From NCBI RefSeq assembly GCF_018687535.1, contig NZ_CP061295.1, forward strand, positions 868,001 through 932,000: a DNA stretch of 64,000 nt, in the 5' to 3' direction. The stretch comes from Polynucleobacter sp. MWH-S4W17 (GTDB lineage: Bacteria; Pseudomonadota; Gammaproteobacteria; Burkholderiales; Burkholderiaceae). Position numbers and translations under genes: made by a program. The notes beneath the pieces are model-generated. The model worked only from the letters and a program-made list of their open reading frames with translations, searched no databases and was not told the origin of the DNA. This document shows, piece by piece, positions 36,715-45,526 of this stretch (its first letter is position 1; each line of letters starts with the position of its first letter).

Positions 36715-37695
36715 CTACGCTGCACCTTTAAGCAAAATTGCTTTAGTTTGATCATATTCAACTTTTAATCGAGCAACAAACTGCGCTGTAGGCGTAACTG
36801 CTTTTACGGCGCCAATACCTTGACCACAGCCCCAAATATCTTTCCAGGCTTTCTGAGCTGCGCCACCAAAGTTCATTTTGCTCGGATCGCTTTCTGGAAG
36901 ATTATCTGGATCCAAGCCAGCATTGCGAATAGAGGGTGCTAAATAGTTCCCAGAAACACCAGTAAAAAGGTTGCTCAAGATAATGTCATCTGAGTTGCAA
37001 TCAACCACTGCTTGCTTATAGGCCTCACTTGCACGCGCTTCTTCAGTGGCAATAAATGCAGAGCCAATATACGCATAGTCAGCGCCTATGGCCTGGGCTG
37101 CTAAAACTGCACCGCCAGTAGCAATGGAGCCACTCAGTACTAATGGTCCTTTAAACCATTCCCGAATTTCCTGAATTAATGCAAAAGGACTTTTAATGCC
37201 GGCATGTCCACCAGCACCAGCTGCAACTGCAATTAAGCCATCAGCACCTTTTTCTATCGCCTTTTTAGCAAAAGCATTATTGATGATGTCATGCAATACG
37301 ATTCCGCCATAGCTATGTGCGGCAGTATTAATTTCTTCGCGTGCACCAAGGGAGGTAATGATGATGGGTACTTTGTATTTGACGCATAGCGCCATATCAT
37401 GTTCAAGACGATCGTTGCTCTTGTGCACAATTTGATTAATGGCAAAAGGTGCGGCTGGCTTATCCGGGTGTTCTCTGTTGTATTCCGCTAAGGCAGTAGT
37501 AATTTCAATCAACCATTCTTCAAGCTGTTCAGCAGGTCTGGCATTGAGGGCTGGCATAGAGCCAATCACACCCGCTTTGCACTGGGCAATCACTAATTTA
37601 GGATTGCTGATAATAAAAAGTGGGGCTGCAATGACGGGTAAATTACCATCCGCCAAATGTTTGCGTAGAACTTCTGGAAGAGGTTGATTGCTCAT
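36715..37695 (-). CDS. Nitronate monooxygenase family flavoprotein
   Basis: A TIM-barrel FMN enzyme of 326 residues resembling 2-nitropropane dioxygenase/nitronate monooxygenase and related dehydrogenases. Motifs: NLPVIAAPLFIISNP, a catalytic-site region IAVAAGAGGHAG, VLSGSIATGGAVLAAQAIGADYAYIGSAF (FMN phosphate loop). It lies within a fatty-acid oxidation operon. Related proteins can act as enoyl reductases, so a redox step in lipid degradation is possible. Confidence 0.85.
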   Translation of the reverse strand: MSNQPLPEVLRKHLADGNLPVIAAPLFIISNPKLVIAQCKAGVIGSMPALNARPAEQLEEWLIEITTALAEYNREHPDKPAAPFAINQIVHKSNDRLEHDMALCVKYKVPIIITSLGAREEINTAAHSYGGIVLHDIINNAFAKKAIEKGADGLIAVAAGAGGHAGIKSPFALIQEIREWFKGPLVLSGSIATGGAVLAAQAIGADYAYIGSAFIATEEARASEAYKQAVVDCNSDDIILSNLFTGVSGNYLAPSIRNAGLDPDNLPESDPSKMNFGGAAQKAWKDIWGCGQGIGAVKAVTPTAQFVARLKVEYDQTKAILLKGAA

Positions 37696-37716
37696 ATTTT
37701 TTAAATGATCCGTAGA

Positions 37717-38172
37717 TTACTGCTCAGCTTTGTACCAAACTTGGGTGCGACCTAATAATGGAATGCCAATATAGCCGCGGACATCCATTTTTTTGCCATC
37801 TTCAGTTGCAACCTTAACTTTGTAGGTTTCGCCATTCTTTGGGTCTAAGATTTTTCCATCTGACCAAGTGCCTGCCCCATCTTGCTTAAGATCACTCATG
37901 ATTTTCATGCCAATAAGAGGCTTATCTTTACGATCGTCTTTGCACAGATTGCAATAAACTAGCGGCGTTTCGCCTGGGGCTGGGAATGTTTTGATGATGG
38001 TGCCCTGTAAAAACCCATTGGCCTCTTCAATCTTAATTAAGGAAGCCGGTTGATTGGTTTTATCGTCAATTGTTTTCCAAACCCCAATAGCTGGATCGGT
38101 AGCTTGAGCATACGTATTGCCAGCAATCAGACCAAGAATGCAGGCCGATAGAATGATTTGTTTTTTTAACAT
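37717..38172 (-). CDS. DUF2147 family exported protein
   Basis: The 151-residue precursor has a signal peptide (MLKKQIILSACILGLIAGNTYA). The mature domain shows the DUF2147 pattern: AIGVWKTIDDKTNQPASLIKI, YCNLCKDDRKDKPLIGMKIM, W-S-DGKILDPKNGETYKV and VRGYIGIPLLGRTQVW. ATG 38172 is the signal-peptide start; the frame runs open upstream into the thiolase gene. A lipocalin-like envelope role is suggested by the fold; function unknown. Confidence 0.85.
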   Translation of the reverse strand: MLKKQIILSACILGLIAGNTYAQATDPAIGVWKTIDDKTNQPASLIKIEEANGFLQGTIIKTFPAPGETPLVYCNLCKDDRKDKPLIGMKIMSDLKQDGAGTWSDGKILDPKNGETYKVKVATEDGKKMDVRGYIGIPLLGRTQVWYKAEQ

Positions 38173-38203
38173 TCTGATGTCTCCTATTTTTGATAAAAGC
38201 TGA

Positions 38204-39400
38204 TTAGCAACGCTCAAATATTCCAGCAGCGCCCATACCGGTACCAACGCACATCGTCACCATGGCATGTTTAAGATTGCGTCTCTGTAGGGCATGAATC
38301 GCTGTTGCAGCTCTGATGGCGCCTGTTGCGCCCAAAGGATGACCAAGAGCAATGGCGCTACCCAAAGGATTGACTTTGCTTTGATCCAAACCAAGATCTC
38401 GAATGACTGCTAAAGACTGGGCTGCAAACGCTTCGTTCAACTCGATCCAGTCCAAATCCTGCAAATTGAGTCCAGCCAGTTTTAACGCAGCTGGAATAGC
38501 CTCTTTAGGGCCGATGCCCATAATCTCCGGGGCAACGCCTTTGACGGCAAAACTTACAAAACGTGCCAAAGGAGTGAGGCCAAAGGTCTTGATCGCTTTT
38601 TCACTGGCTAAGATGAGTGCGCCAACACCATCAGAGGTTTGTGAGCTATTGCCAGCGGTCACGCTACCTCTAGCGGCGAATGGAGATTTGAGTTTCGCTA
38701 ACCCTTCAAGCGAGGTATCGATCCGTGGGCCTTCGTCTTTCAAAAATTCACGCCACTGTATATCCACTTGGCCTTTATCCAGATTCATCGAGCGATGGGC
38801 AACCTTGACGGGAAAGATTTCAGAGTTAAATTCACCGGCGGCTTGTGCGGCCATAGCCTTTTGATGAGAATGATATGCAAAAGCATCTTGATCTTCGCGA
38901 CTGATCTTCCATTGTTGCGCAACTTTCTCGGCGGTTAAGCCCATACCGTAAGCAATACCAATGTTTTCATCGGCCATAAAGATTTCTGGTGACATCGATG
39001 GAGAGTTGCCACCCATGGGAACCATACTCATTGACTCAACACCGCCAGCAATCATCACATCCGCTTCGCCAACCCGAATGCGGTCAGCTGCCATAGCAAT
39101 GGCATTTAACCCAGACGAGCAGAAACGGTTGACAGTAATACCGCCAATAGTATTTGGTAGACCACCTAGGAGCAATCCAATGCGGGCCACATTCAATCCT
39201 TGTTGACCTTCTGGCATGGCACAGCCAATAATGGCATCCTCAATGGCTTTGGGATCTAGGGTGGGTACTTGCGTCAGAATATGTTGCAAGGCGTTGCCAA
39301 GTAAGTCATCCGGACGAGTATTTTTTAATGCACCTCGCCCAGATCTACCAACGGCACTGCGAGTGGCAGCAACGATATATGCGTCTTGAATATTTTTCAT
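38204..39400 (-). CDS. fadA: Acetyl-CoA acyltransferase (thiolase)
   Basis: The beta-oxidation thiolase cleaves 3-ketoacyl-CoA with CoA. The 398-residue product has the nucleophilic cysteine loop VNRFCSSGLNAIAMAADRI, NGAM-type region GNSSQTSDGVGALILASE, and the C-terminal catalytic triad LNEAFAAQ, NPLGSAIALGHPLGATGAIRA and TMCVGTGMGAAGIFE. It follows the FadB-type gene by 17 bases. The name is given by role, not strain-specific homology. Confidence 0.93.
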   Translation of the reverse strand: MKNIQDAYIVAATRSAVGRSGRGALKNTRPDDLLGNALQHILTQVPTLDPKAIEDAIIGCAMPEGQQGLNVARIGLLLGGLPNTIGGITVNRFCSSGLNAIAMAADRIRVGEADVMIAGGVESMSMVPMGGNSPSMSPEIFMADENIGIAYGMGLTAEKVAQQWKISREDQDAFAYHSHQKAMAAQAAGEFNSEIFPVKVAHRSMNLDKGQVDIQWREFLKDEGPRIDTSLEGLAKLKSPFAARGSVTAGNSSQTSDGVGALILASEKAIKTFGLTPLARFVSFAVKGVAPEIMGIGPKEAIPAALKLAGLNLQDLDWIELNEAFAAQSLAVIRDLGLDQSKVNPLGSAIALGHPLGATGAIRAATAIHALQRRNLKHAMVTMCVGTGMGAAGIFERC

Positions 39401-39417
39401 AGTGATATCTCGGTAAA

Positions 39418-41859
39418 TTAGTTTCTAACAGGCTTGCCAGTTTGGAGAATACCCATAATCCGTTCCATGGATTTAGGGTGACCAATGAGCTCCACAAATG
39501 CCTGGCGCTCTAGTTTGAGCAGCCACTCTTCAGTAACAAGCGTTCCTGCATCGACATCGCCACCAGTAATGATCTGAATGATCTTCTGAGCAATGTGCGC
39601 ATCGTGTTCGGAGATAAAGCCACCGTCACGCATATTGACTACTTGACCCATCACGGTGGCGGCAACAGAACGGCCACCAACCGGTATTAAGGTTGGTATA
39701 GGAGGTCTGTATCCGGAGTAGCGCATTGCTTTGACTTGATCTTGTGCCAAAGCCAGTAATTCATAAACGTTTGCAACGATAATGTCACCCTTTTGGAGGT
39801 AAGCCATCTTCATTGCTTCTTGAGCTGATGAAGAAACCTTAGCCATTGCAGCATTTTCAAAAGCGGCTTTGGTAAAATCCAAATAATTGGTGTTCCCAGC
39901 AAGCGCAACGCCTTGAGCCGCACGAATGGCTGCTTCTTTAAGTCCGCCACCAGCAGGTAATAAGCCAACACCAACTTCCACCAGGCCAATATAGCTTTCC
40001 ATAGCAGCAACTCTGCGCGCAGATTGGAGAACTAATTCACAACCACCCCCTAGGGCAATACCAGAGACTGCGGCAACTACAGGCACTTGGGAGTATTTGA
40101 TTTTCATCATCGTATCTTGAAACTCTTTGACGAACGGCTCAACTCCAGCAGGGCCGCCTTTCATGACCATAGGCATTGCAGCTTCTAGATTAGCACCTGC
40201 AGAAAAGGGCCCACCAGGCGTGCCTAGCTTCAATGAAGTAGGTTGCCAGATCACCAATCCTGCATAGTTCGCTTCTGCGATCTCAACGGCTTTTTGTAGG
40301 CCACTTAATACGTCTGGGCTGAAGGTATTCATCTTCGAGCGGAATGAGGCAATCAATACCTCAGGCTGATTGGTATCTACCCAAGCTCGGAAGTCCGTGT
40401 TCTCAAAAACAGTGGTGCCCGCTGTTTTAGGATCAGGAGAGCCATCCCCTAACAGTGGCGCCCTAAATACTTGCTTTTGGTATACCGGCAAAGCAGAGCG
40501 GGGAATGTATTTATTCTCAGATGCAGACCATGAACCTTCAGGCGTATGGAAAGCTTGCTTATCAGCAACTGGTCCACTAAAGATCCATGCGGGCAAAGGC
40601 TCTTTGCTTAGTGTTTTGCCTGCATCAATATCCTCTTTAATCCAATTAGCCACTTGCGTAACGCCAGCTGCTTGCCAGTCCTCAAAGGGGCCTAAATTCC
40701 AACCATAACCCCAGCGCATCGCGAAGTCGATTTCTCGAGCAGATTGTGCAATCTCACCAAGGTGAATCGCACAGTAGTGGAAGATATCCCGATAGATAGC
40801 CCATAAAAACTGAGCTTGAGGTTCATCGGTCTCGCGTAGCAATTCAAGTCGCTCTGCAATTGGTTTTTTCAGAATGCGCTCAATCAGCGGTTCAATCGTT
40901 GCGGTAGATGGTTTGTATTCACCGGTGACAGCATCCAATACAAGAACATTCTTCCCGTCCTTGCGATAAAAACCTGCTTTGGTTTTCTGTCCCAGCGCAC
41001 CTTTTGCAATGAGTTGACTAACCACTTCAGGCGTTTTAAATAGGGCAGAGAAGGAATCGCCTTGTAATGCATTTTCCATGGTCTTAATGACATGGGCCAT
41101 AGTATCCAAGCCAACCACATCGCTGGTTCTAAAGGTAGCTGATTTAGCACGTCCAAGTTTGCTGCCGGTAATGGCATCAACTTCATCAAAGCCTAGGCCA
41201 AACTTTTGTGCCTCTGCAAACACTGCCAGGATCGAGAAAACACCTACACGGTTGCCGATAAAGTTCGGGGTATCCTTAGCGCGCACAACCCCTTTGCCCA
41301 TCGTGGAAGTCATAAAGGTTTCAAGTGCATCCAATACGGCGGGATCAGTGTCTGCCGCTGGAATGAGCTCTAGTAAATGCATATACCGAGGTGGGTTAAA
41401 GAAGTGCACGCCACAGAAGCGCTTCTTCAGATCACCAGAAAAACCTTTGGCAAGTTCGCCGATAGGAAGGCCTGAGGTATTGGTAGCAAACAGAGCATGC
41501 GCCGGAATATGTGGCGCTACTTTTTCATAAAGAGCATGCTTCCAATCGAGACGCTCTGCAATGGCTTCAATGATGAGGTCGCAACCCGCTAAAAGACCTA
41601 AGTCGTCCTCATAATTTGCTGGAGTAATTAGATTGGCTTCTGAAGATAAACCCAAAGGTGCCGGCTTTAACTTTTTAAGATTCTCAATCGCTTTAATGGC
41701 AATTGCATTCTTATTAGAAGGTTTGCCATCTTCAGAATTCGTCGGCAAATCAAACAACACTACAGGCAACCCTACATTAATACATTGCGCAGCAATCTGA
41801 GCGCCCATCACGCCAGCGCCTAGGATGGCTACTTTCTTAATAATCTTGTTATCACTCAT
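39418..41859 (-). CDS. 3-hydroxyacyl-CoA dehydrogenase/enoyl-CoA hydratase fusion (FadB/FadN type)
   Basis: The 813-residue multifunctional beta-oxidation protein has NAD-binding dehydrogenase first (AILGAGVMGAQIAAQCINVG, NTSGLPIGELA, CGVHFFNPPRYMHLLELI, CGNxxG-type PNFIGNRVGV) and a crotonase half last (VAAVSGIALGGGCELVLQSARRVAA, VGLLPAGGG). This order is the FadN type of Bacillus fadNAE, reversed from E. coli FadB. It lies between the acyl-CoA dehydrogenase and thiolase genes. Confidence 0.93.
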   Translation of the reverse strand: MSDNKIIKKVAILGAGVMGAQIAAQCINVGLPVVLFDLPTNSEDGKPSNKNAIAIKAIENLKKLKPAPLGLSSEANLITPANYEDDLGLLAGCDLIIEAIAERLDWKHALYEKVAPHIPAHALFATNTSGLPIGELAKGFSGDLKKRFCGVHFFNPPRYMHLLELIPAADTDPAVLDALETFMTSTMGKGVVRAKDTPNFIGNRVGVFSILAVFAEAQKFGLGFDEVDAITGSKLGRAKSATFRTSDVVGLDTMAHVIKTMENALQGDSFSALFKTPEVVSQLIAKGALGQKTKAGFYRKDGKNVLVLDAVTGEYKPSTATIEPLIERILKKPIAERLELLRETDEPQAQFLWAIYRDIFHYCAIHLGEIAQSAREIDFAMRWGYGWNLGPFEDWQAAGVTQVANWIKEDIDAGKTLSKEPLPAWIFSGPVADKQAFHTPEGSWSASENKYIPRSALPVYQKQVFRAPLLGDGSPDPKTAGTTVFENTDFRAWVDTNQPEVLIASFRSKMNTFSPDVLSGLQKAVEIAEANYAGLVIWQPTSLKLGTPGGPFSAGANLEAAMPMVMKGGPAGVEPFVKEFQDTMMKIKYSQVPVVAAVSGIALGGGCELVLQSARRVAAMESYIGLVEVGVGLLPAGGGLKEAAIRAAQGVALAGNTNYLDFTKAAFENAAMAKVSSSAQEAMKMAYLQKGDIIVANVYELLALAQDQVKAMRYSGYRPPIPTLIPVGGRSVAATVMGQVVNMRDGGFISEHDAHIAQKIIQIITGGDVDAGTLVTEEWLLKLERQAFVELIGHPKSMERIMGILQTGKPVRN

Positions 41860-41869
41860 ATTTAGTCTC

Positions 41870-43657
41870 TCAGAAAAAATCAGCAGGCATAGCCATTAAC
41901 GATTTAGAGCCAGCACGTGCTTGACGGATCAGCATGGCTGTCTCAGGAAGGAGTTTGTCAAAGTAGAAGCGGGCAGTAGCCAATTTCGCTTCATAAAAAG
42001 GATCTTTGCTAGCCTTATTGGCTAAAGCAATTTTTGCCATCCGCGCAAAGAGGTATGAGTAAATCAAGTGACCCACAACACGTAAGTAAGGTACGGCAGC
42101 AGCACCCACTTCTTCGTGATTCATCATAGCTTTCATGCCAATCTCTTTGGTGAGTTTTTCTACCTTGACGGCGATATCAGAGAGTGGATCGATAAACTCC
42201 TGCATTTCCTTGCGCACACCTTCATCTTCGATGAACTGTTCGATGATTTTGCCAAACTTGGTAAGCTTCTTGCCCATATCTCCAAGAACTTTTCTACCTA
42301 AGAGATCAAGAGATTGAATGGTGTTGGTGCCCTCATAAATCATATTGATACGAGCATCACGAACATATTGCTCCATACCCCATTCAGCAATATAGCCATG
42401 ACCACCAAATACCTGCATGCCTTCGTTTGTTGCAGTAAATGCGTTATCGGTTAAGAAGGCTTTAATGATTGGGGTGAGTAGGGCTACCATCTCACCTGTT
42501 TCTTTACGAACTTTTTCATCAGGATGATTGAGTTCTTTATCAATCATGAGGGCCACCCAGTAAGAAAAGGCTCTACCAGCTTCTGCGTAAGCTCTTTGGG
42601 TGAGCAACATTCTACGAACATCCGGATGAACAATAATCGGATCAGCCGCCTTTTCGGGTGCCTTAGCCCCAGTTAAGCTACGCATTTGTAAACGCTCTTT
42701 GGCATAAGCGGCAGAGTTCTGATATGCCACCTCTGTTAAGCCAAGACTTTGCATACCTACGCCAAGACGAGCCGCATTCATCATCACAAACATTGCGTTA
42801 AGGCCTTTGTGCGGTTCGCCCACAAGGGTGCCAATAGCGCCATCGAAGTTCATAACGCAAGTGGCATTGCCATGAATGCCCATCTTATGTTCTAGGGAGC
42901 CACAAGACACCGCATTGGCTTTACCAATTGAACCATCGGCTCCAACCTGAAATTTAGGAACAGCAAATAAAGAGATGCCTTTGCTTCCAATAGGGGAGTC
43001 TGGTAGACGTGCCAGAACAAGATGAATAATGTTCTCAGCTAAATCATGATCGCCGCTAGAGATAAAAATCTTGGTTCCGTTAATAGAGTAAGTGCCATCA
43101 GCCTGTGGCTCGGCTTTTGTTTTCAGTAATCCAAGGTCAGTACCGCAATGTGGCTCAGTCAAGCACATGGTTCCAGTCCACTGACCAGATACCAATTTTT
43201 CTAAATAAGTTTTTTTCTGTTCTTCAGTACCATGCGCATGTAGACATTCATACGCACCATGCGACAGACCTGGATACATTGTCCAAGATTGATTAGCAGA
43301 ATTTAAGGTCTCATACAGAACAGTATTGAGTAGTTGCGGCAATCCTTGGCCACCATATGCGGGATCGCATGACAAAGCAGGCCAACCACCCGCAACATAC
43401 TGCTCATAAGCCTGCTTAAAGCCAGTAGGGGTCGTAACTGACCCATCCTCATGCCGCGTACAACCTTCTTGATCGCCAATTTGATTCAAAGGGAAGGCGA
43501 TCTCACTGGCAAATTTTCCGGCCTCTTCAATGATCTGATTCATGGTGTCTTTATCAACATCCTGGTATGCAGGCAGAGAAGCAAATTCTTTGCCAGCATC
43601 AAGCATTTCATGAATAACGAATTGAATATCGCGGAGGGGTGGATTGTATTGAGGCAT
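41870..43657 (-). CDS. Acyl-CoA dehydrogenase
   Basis: FAD enzyme for the first step of beta-oxidation. The 595-residue product has the dehydrogenase core: CLTEPHCGTDLGLL, INGTKIFISSGDHD, HKMGIHGNATCVMNFDG, GEPHKGLNAMFVMMNAAR and the catalytic base region VFGGHGYIAEWGMEQYVRDARINMIYEGTN. A C-terminal helical extension after the core matches the AcdB/ACAD-C family found in beta-proteobacteria. It is the first gene of the operon, 45 bases after the TetR stop. Confidence 0.94.
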   Translation of the reverse strand: MPQYNPPLRDIQFVIHEMLDAGKEFASLPAYQDVDKDTMNQIIEEAGKFASEIAFPLNQIGDQEGCTRHEDGSVTTPTGFKQAYEQYVAGGWPALSCDPAYGGQGLPQLLNTVLYETLNSANQSWTMYPGLSHGAYECLHAHGTEEQKKTYLEKLVSGQWTGTMCLTEPHCGTDLGLLKTKAEPQADGTYSINGTKIFISSGDHDLAENIIHLVLARLPDSPIGSKGISLFAVPKFQVGADGSIGKANAVSCGSLEHKMGIHGNATCVMNFDGAIGTLVGEPHKGLNAMFVMMNAARLGVGMQSLGLTEVAYQNSAAYAKERLQMRSLTGAKAPEKAADPIIVHPDVRRMLLTQRAYAEAGRAFSYWVALMIDKELNHPDEKVRKETGEMVALLTPIIKAFLTDNAFTATNEGMQVFGGHGYIAEWGMEQYVRDARINMIYEGTNTIQSLDLLGRKVLGDMGKKLTKFGKIIEQFIEDEGVRKEMQEFIDPLSDIAVKVEKLTKEIGMKAMMNHEEVGAAAVPYLRVVGHLIYSYLFARMAKIALANKASKDPFYEAKLATARFYFDKLLPETAMLIRQARAGSKSLMAMPADFF

Positions 43658-43702
43658 GGTGTTCTTCTATTAAGGTGTTAGAGAGGAATATTGGCTTGCT
43701 GA

Positions 43703-44338
43703 TTAGTTAGATTTATTGCTACTTAAAATTTCTTTGATTAACTTATTTGCATTTGCTAGACATTTGGGGTTGTCTAAAAAACGGGAATCATGATGAACGC
43801 CAAGAGCGATGCTATACAGCTGAAAGAGAAGGGTCTCCACATTCACAGATTTCTTGAGGTGACCAGCCGCGATAGACTCCTTAATTCCGCGACGGATTGC
43901 AGAGCGCCAGTCTTCTACGCTGCGGACTAGTTCATCGCGCACAATACCGGGTTGGTCATCAAACTCAACGGCGCCAGCAATAAAGAAGCAGCTTGAGCTT
44001 TCATCACCAGTGCTCATCTTGATCCAAGACTGGATCATTTGATTTAGGCGAGGCAAGCCCTTAGGCTTGAGAAGGGCTGGAGTGAAGATGAGGTCTTGAA
44101 ATCGCTGGTAATACTCCCGTACTACGGCAACTTGCAATTCTTCTCTGGAGCCAAAGTGGGCAAAAACGCCACTCTTACTCATTTTGACTGCCTCTGCAAT
44201 ATTGCCGATAGTCAAGCCTTCTAAGCCTGATTTACTAGCGATTGTCAGAGCCGCCTCAATGATGGAGTTCTTTGTCTGAGCACCTTTTTTAGGCTCAACA
44301 AATTCTTTCTGTAAATCTCTTGATTCTTGTAAGGACAT
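43703..44338 (-). CDS. TetR-family regulator of the fatty-acid oxidation operon
   Basis: The 211-residue protein has an N-terminal HTH (TKNSIIEAALTIASKSGLEGLTIGNIAEAVKMSKSGVFAHFGSREELQVAVVREY) and a C-terminal ligand domain (SCFFIAGAVEFDDQPG ... LFQLYSIALGVHHDSRFL) similar to fatty-acid-responsive regulators of this class. It sits upstream of the acyl-CoA dehydrogenase on the same strand, so control of the operon by acyl-CoA is likely. A dyad ACGA(T)CG(T)TCGT lies 33 bases upstream of its start. Confidence 0.87.
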   Translation of the reverse strand: MSLQESRDLQKEFVEPKKGAQTKNSIIEAALTIASKSGLEGLTIGNIAEAVKMSKSGVFAHFGSREELQVAVVREYYQRFQDLIFTPALLKPKGLPRLNQMIQSWIKMSTGDESSSCFFIAGAVEFDDQPGIVRDELVRSVEDWRSAIRRGIKESIAAGHLKKSVNVETLLFQLYSIALGVHHDSRFLDNPKCLANANKLIKEILSSNKSN

Positions 44339-44370
44339 TTAAATTTTGCGCAAAATGTTGTAAAAATAAT

Positions 44371-44382
44371 ACGATCGTTCGT
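44371..44382. promoter_or_regulatory. Likely TetR operator upstream of the TetR gene
   Basis: ACGATCGTTCGT matches the inverted pattern ACGAWCGWTCGT, with a perfect inner palindrome ACGATCGT. It lies in an AT-rich promoter region 33 bases upstream of the TetR start. No identical site was seen before the plus-strand porin or fadD. Confidence 0.6.
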
Positions 44383-44508
44383 TTATATTACATCATTAAT
44401 TTGATCTAAAAACTAGTTTCTAAGCCCTTTAAATAAAGATTCCAATCCAATGTCGTAATTAAATTGATGCAGCGCAAAATAAATAGAGGGAAAACCCGAG
44501 ATACATAT

Positions 44509-44522
44509 TTACCTAAAGGTAA
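44509..44522. promoter_or_regulatory. Inverted repeat in the leader of the beta-barrel gene
   Basis: TTACCTAAAGGTAA has 6-base perfect arms around AA, 54 bases upstream of the beta-barrel start. It could be an operator or a short leader hairpin. Confidence 0.4.
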
Positions 44523-44576
44523 TTAAGATTTGTGAAGTTGTTGTGAATCATTAAAAAAATTAACACAGGAAGACAT

Positions 44577-45389
44577 ATGAAAACAGTAAAGATTAGCGCT
44601 TTGGCATTGGCGATGATGGGCGTGTTTGCAGCTAGTGCAAATGCACAATCAGTTAAAGTAAACGCATGGGAAGGCGCTTATGGGCAAGTCGGCGTTGGTT
44701 ACGGGATGTTTGTGCCAAAAATCGGTAGTGGAACTGCTACCACCCCAAATACTGCTGTAACTCCTGCAGGTACCCCAGTTGTAGGCGGTGGTGTCCCACT
44801 TACTTCTTTGGGTTATCCTTCCTCAATCAATCAATCTGCATCCGCAAGTAGCATAAACAATGTTAATACCGCAACGGCTTCTTTATCAGCGGGTTATAAC
44901 TTTGGAATTAATGAAACTTGGATTTTGGGTCTTGGAGCTTCTTACTATCCAGGTGCCAGCTCAGGCGCTACAGGCCAGCTCAGCATTGCCAATACAACAA
45001 TTAACGGCTTGCTTGGGCCGCTGACTGCTAATGGCGGAACATCAACAGCTACTTACAATGTAAAAAATCTGTACAGCATTACCGTTACCCCTGGTTATGC
45101 TATCGATAAAGAACGTTTAGCTTATGCAAAACTTGGATACACAGGTGCAACCATAGGTTTATCAGGACCTACACTCGCTTACCAAAGCACCAACCTTACT
45201 GGGTGGACCTTGGGTCTGGGATATAAGCAGATGTTTACTGAGCATTTATATGCATTTGGTGAGGTGAACTATGGCTCTTATGGAAATAAAAATTTAACAG
45301 CAACTTTGACTAACGGAACTGTGCTTAATGGCATGACAGTTAGTGGAAATGGCACTGATATTTTGGTTGGTGTAGGCTATCGCTTCTAA
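44577..45389 (+). CDS. Outer-membrane beta-barrel protein
   Basis: The 270-residue precursor has a Sec signal peptide (cleavage after ANA, MKTVKISALALAMMGVFAASANA). The mature part has alternating aromatic/glycine beta strands (GAYGQVGVGYGMF, ASLSAGYNFGINETWILGLG, WTLGLGYKQMF) and ends in a terminal strand VGVGYRF. The C-terminal aromatic residue is the BAM recognition signal. The threonine/asparagine-rich middle is a probable surface loop. It resembles OmpA/OmpW-like 8- to 10-strand barrels; the cargo is unknown. Placed between the TetR gene and fadD, it may assist uptake of hydrophobic substrates. Confidence 0.85.
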   Translation: MKTVKISALALAMMGVFAASANAQSVKVNAWEGAYGQVGVGYGMFVPKIGSGTATTPNTAVTPAGTPVVGGGVPLTSLGYPSSINQSASASSINNVNTATASLSAGYNFGINETWILGLGASYYPGASSGATGQLSIANTTINGLLGPLTANGGTSTATYNVKNLYSITVTPGYAIDKERLAYAKLGYTGATIGLSGPTLAYQSTNLTGWTLGLGYKQMFTEHLYAFGEVNYGSYGNKNLTATLTNGTVLNGMTVSGNGTDILVGVGYRF

Positions 45390-45403
45390 TGCTGTAGATT
45401 TTC

Positions 45404-45435
45404 AAAAAAGCCCTCTCATTGCAGAGGGCTTTTTC
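45404..45435 (+). terminator. Terminator after the beta-barrel gene
   Basis: AAGCCCTCT(CATTGC)AGAGGGCTT is followed by TTTTCTTT, 15 bases after the stop. fadD is thus a separate transcript. Confidence 0.9.
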
Positions 45436-45526
45436 TTTAGATTTAGTGCAGTCGTGATTAGAATGAGTCATACAGATTTAACAATCTGACTATAAATAAA
45501 AATATATCGAGACTGGAAATAACTTC

